A stretch of DNA of 14,779 nt from JACRBT01 sp964474285 (lineage in GTDB: Bacteria > Chloroflexota > Dehalococcoidia > Tepidiformales > Tepidiformaceae): NCBI GenBank assembly GCA_964474285.1, contig CAYYSD010000072.1:1-14779 (forward strand), in the 5' to 3' direction. Both the position numbers and the translations under genes were made by a program. Position 1 is the first letter of the stretch, and every line of letters starts with the position of its first letter. The notes beneath the pieces are model-generated. The model had not been told where the DNA came from and searched no databases. It worked only from the letters and a program-made list of their open reading frames with translations. Below, piece by piece: positions 12,658-14,779 of the stretch.

Positions 12658-14586
12658 GTGCGGTATTTGTTACGTCTTGGACACTACGTGAAGCCATATC
12701 GCGGACGTGTGATCGTGGCCTGGATTTGCGTCCTGGCGGCGAGTGCGTTCGTGATGGTGAGCCCGTTGTTGGTTCGCTACGCCATCAACTTCGGCCTCAA
12801 GCCTGTCCGCGAAGACGGCCGGCTCGTCGGTCTTGATGGGAATGAGCAACTGCTCATCTTCGCAGCGCTGGCGGTCGTCGCCTTCGCGATCGGGCGTGGC
12901 CTCGCCAGCTTCGGGCAACAGTACCTGGGTGAAACAATCGGCCAGGGCATGGCCTATGACATCCGGAACGACATCTACAACAATCTTCAACGCCTGAGCT
13001 ATTCGTACCACGACAAGGTGCAGACCGGCCAGATTATGTCTCGCGTCACGCAGGATGTGGAAAGCATCCGCATGTTCGTGAACATGGGAGTCCTGCGCCT
13101 CGGCTTCATCATCGTCATCCTCGCCATCTCCATCACCGGGATGTTCATCATCAACTGGCAGCTGGCCTGCGTGAGCGTTGTGACGCTCCCCATCCTCGCC
13201 TGGCGCTCCTATGCGATGTCGAAGCGGACGCGTCCGATATGGATGGATATCCAGCAGAACCAGGCGGTGATGACGCAGGTGGCGGAGGAAGGCCTCTCCG
13301 GTATCCGCGTAGTCAAAGCGTTCAGCCGCGAAGACTTCGAAAGCCAGAAGTTCCGCGAAGCCGCCACCGACCAGGCCAACCTCAGCTTCCAGGCATCGTC
13401 GATCCAGGCGACGTTTCAGCCCTTGCTCCAGGGGATCAGCGGCTTCCAGATTGCCGTCACCGTTGGCTTTGGCGCGTGGCTCATTTCCGAAGGCAAGCTG
13501 ACGCCGGCCGACCTCCTCACGTTCACCCTCTGGCTGAACTTGCTCCAGCTCCCGGTCCGCAGCATCGGGTTTGTGGTCACGTTCATCTCCCGGAGCATGA
13601 GTTCTTCGGAGCGCATCTTCGAATTGCTGGACGCACAGTCAGCCGTGCAAGAGAAGCCGGACGCGCGGCCAATCGCGGTCACGCAGGGTCACGTCCGCTT
13701 CGAAGACGTCTCCTTCGGGTATGACAAGCTCAGCGCCGTCCTTTCGCACATCACCATCGATGCCAAGCCGGGAGAGGTGATCGCCCTCCTGGGGCCAACG
13801 GGCAGCGGCAAGTCCACGGTGGTGAACCTGCTCCCCCGCTTCTACGACGTGACGGCCGGCCGCATCACCATCGACGACACCGACATCCGCGATGTCACTC
13901 TCGATTCGCTCCGCAAGAACATCGGGATCGTGCAGCAGGACGTGTTCCTTTTCATCGGCACGATCCGCGACAACATCGCCTATGGACGGCCCGATGCCTC
14001 CGATGAAGACATCCAGGCGGCCGCGAAGGCCGCCCGCATTCATGACTTCATCATGTCGCTGCCCTATGGCTACAACGAGTGGGTTGGCGAACGGGGCGTG
14101 ACGCTTTCGGGCGGCCAGAAGCAGCGCATCGCCATCGCGCGGACGCTCCTTCTCGACCCGAAGATCCTCATCTTCGACGACTCGACGGCCAGCGTGGACT
14201 CCCAAACGGAGTACCTCATTCAGCAGGCATTGCAGGAACTGATGAAGGGGCGCACGACGTTCGTGATCGCGCAACGTCTGCGCACGGTGATGCGCGCAGA
14301 CCAGATCTTCGTGCTCAAAGGCGGCGTCATCACTCAGCACGGCCGCCACCAGGAACTGCTCGAACAGGAAGGCCTCTACCGGCGCATCTTCGACCTGGAA
14401 CTCAAAGACCAGGAAGAGGCGCTGGGCGAAATCGCGGCGGCAGCGGCAGCCAAAGCCGAGGGCCTCCCGGCCAGTTCGAACGGCCACGGCGCCAACGGCG
14501 CGAGCCCGAAGCCGACGGGCACCGATCGACCAACCGGAGCTGGACAGCCTGTGCTTTCCAGCGAATCTGCCGCGGGAGGCGCCTGA
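12658..14586 (+). CDS. ABC exporter half-transporter with a degenerate ATPase site
   Basis: The 642-residue protein has an N-terminal six-helix exporter domain (about 1-320) fused to an ATPase domain (about 340-590), the type IV exporter layout. It has Walker A GPTGSGKST (379-387), the Q-loop in GIVQQDVFLF, signature LSGGQ (483-487), Walker B ILIFDD (503-508) and a switch region TTFVIAQRLRT. The catalytic Walker B glutamate is Asp508 and the switch histidine is Gln539. These two changes mark the non-catalytic nucleotide site of heterodimeric exporters such as TAP1. A partner gene begins within its stop codon (TGATG overlap), consistent with a heterodimer. The tail after residue 590 is Ala/Gly/Pro-rich. 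The GTG at 12658 is preferred over the GTG at 12625 because it follows AGGGGAAG and the predicted transcript start. The substrate (drug, lipid or peptide) is unknown. Confidence 0.93.
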   Translation: MRYLLRLGHYVKPYRGRVIVAWICVLAASAFVMVSPLLVRYAINFGLKPVREDGRLVGLDGNEQLLIFAALAVVAFAIGRGLASFGQQYLGETIGQGMAYDIRNDIYNNLQRLSYSYHDKVQTGQIMSRVTQDVESIRMFVNMGVLRLGFIIVILAISITGMFIINWQLACVSVVTLPILAWRSYAMSKRTRPIWMDIQQNQAVMTQVAEEGLSGIRVVKAFSREDFESQKFREAATDQANLSFQASSIQATFQPLLQGISGFQIAVTVGFGAWLISEGKLTPADLLTFTLWLNLLQLPVRSIGFVVTFISRSMSSSERIFELLDAQSAVQEKPDARPIAVTQGHVRFEDVSFGYDKLSAVLSHITIDAKPGEVIALLGPTGSGKSTVVNLLPRFYDVTAGRITIDDTDIRDVTLDSLRKNIGIVQQDVFLFIGTIRDNIAYGRPDASDEDIQAAAKAARIHDFIMSLPYGYNEWVGERGVTLSGGQKQRIAIARTLLLDPKILIFDDSTASVDSQTEYLIQQALQELMKGRTTFVIAQRLRTVMRADQIFVLKGGVITQHGRHQELLEQEGLYRRIFDLELKDQEEALGEIAAAAAAKAEGLPASSNGHGANGASPKPTGTDRPTGAGQPVLSSESAAGGA

Positions 14587-14779
14587 TGGGTATGTGGGGT
14601 GGCGCCGGTGCAGCCGGCTGGAGCCAGGGCATCGGCGGGCAACAGAACGGCCCCGGCGGGCGCGGCATGGGCCGCAATGCCGACGGCTGGGACGACGAAT
14701 CGCTCGGCAAGGTCTACGACGCCAGGGGAGAAACCTGGGTGCGGCTGCCCCCGCCCCCGGCGGCCGGCCGCTTCGTCTT
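14586..14779 (+). CDS. N-terminus of a second ABC half-transporter (partial, runs off the window)
   Basis: The ATG at 14586 overlaps the stop of the preceding ABC gene by one base, and GGAGG lies 7 nt upstream. The 64 visible codons encode a Gly/Trp/Met-rich start (MGMWGGAGAAGWSQ), then WDDESLGKVYDARGETWVRL. A Gly-rich leader followed by an LGKVYD-like segment is what I would expect ahead of the first transmembrane helix of the partner half-transporter, but no membrane helix or ATPase motif is inside the window. The assignment rests mainly on the operon position and on the degenerate site of the first subunit, which needs a partner carrying the intact Glu and His. Confidence 0.65.
   Translation, partial: MGMWGGAGAAGWSQGIGGQQNGPGGRGMGRNADGWDDESLGKVYDARGETWVRLPPPPAAGRFV

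Noticed and set aside
13639..14487. Minus-strand frame opposite the ABC ATPase domain
   Set aside because: Antisense shadow of a gene with all ABC motifs.
1..14779. CRISPR arrays, tRNA/rRNA genes, insertion sequences, prophage or integron sites
   Set aside because: No regularly spaced direct repeats, no clover-leaf or CCA-type ends, no transposase or integrase motifs and no terminal inverted repeats with flanking duplications were seen by eye.

Overview
The window is high-GC chromosomal DNA from a bacterium, densely packed with genes on both strands. I see no rRNA, tRNA, CRISPR array, transposase or phage gene. The families present (CaiB/BaiF CoA-transferase, crotonase, luciferase-like flavin oxidoreductase, single-cluster ferredoxin, Uma2, DUF2283, an ABC half-transporter pair) and the frequent TANNNT box 6-7 nt before a start codon suggest a Chloroflexota-like organism, perhaps Dehalococcoidia-related. 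That assignment is inference from gene style. An actinobacterium is the main alternative.

Left part, 1-3074, minus strand: a membrane protein of unknown function (3074-2409), a CaiB/BaiF CoA-transferase (2368-1071, broken by one base near its 3' end) and a crotonase-fold protein (1017-196) lie head to tail, probably one acyl-CoA metabolism transcript. A large GC-rich inverted repeat (37-92) lies beyond it.

Middle, 3385-6744: a two-domain rhodanese (+) converges on a DUF2283 protein (-). Two closely related small four-cysteine proteins (4803-4549 and 5210-5004, both -) follow as an obvious duplication, with a near-perfect hairpin terminator after the first. A cluster of strong stem-loops (5269-5413) then separates them from a luciferase-like monooxygenase (6744-5434, -).

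Right of that, 6881-9592 (+): a MarR regulator is divergent from the monooxygenase, with two dyads in the shared promoter region, and is followed by a [3Fe-4S]-type ferredoxin, an MFS exporter, a frameshifted VOC-family gene and a small membrane protein. This looks like a regulated redox and efflux or detoxification neighbourhood. A solitary DegT-type aminotransferase (9633-10781) and an Ala/Gly-rich protein built of 11- and 34-residue repeats (10842-11600) come next. The latter's stop codon overlaps that of a convergent Uma2-type nuclease-fold protein. A small two-helix membrane protein precedes the Uma2 gene on the same strand.

Right edge, 12658-14779 (+): an ABC exporter half-transporter whose ATPase has the degenerate-site substitutions (Walker B Glu to Asp, switch His to Gln) overlaps the start of a second reading frame that runs off the window. 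That frame is most likely the catalytically competent partner of a heterodimeric exporter.

The points most worth a second look are the recurrent leaderless-promoter architecture, the duplicated four-cysteine proteins, the hendecad-repeat protein, the MarR/monooxygenase control region, and three single-base frameshifts in two genes that may be sequence errors.
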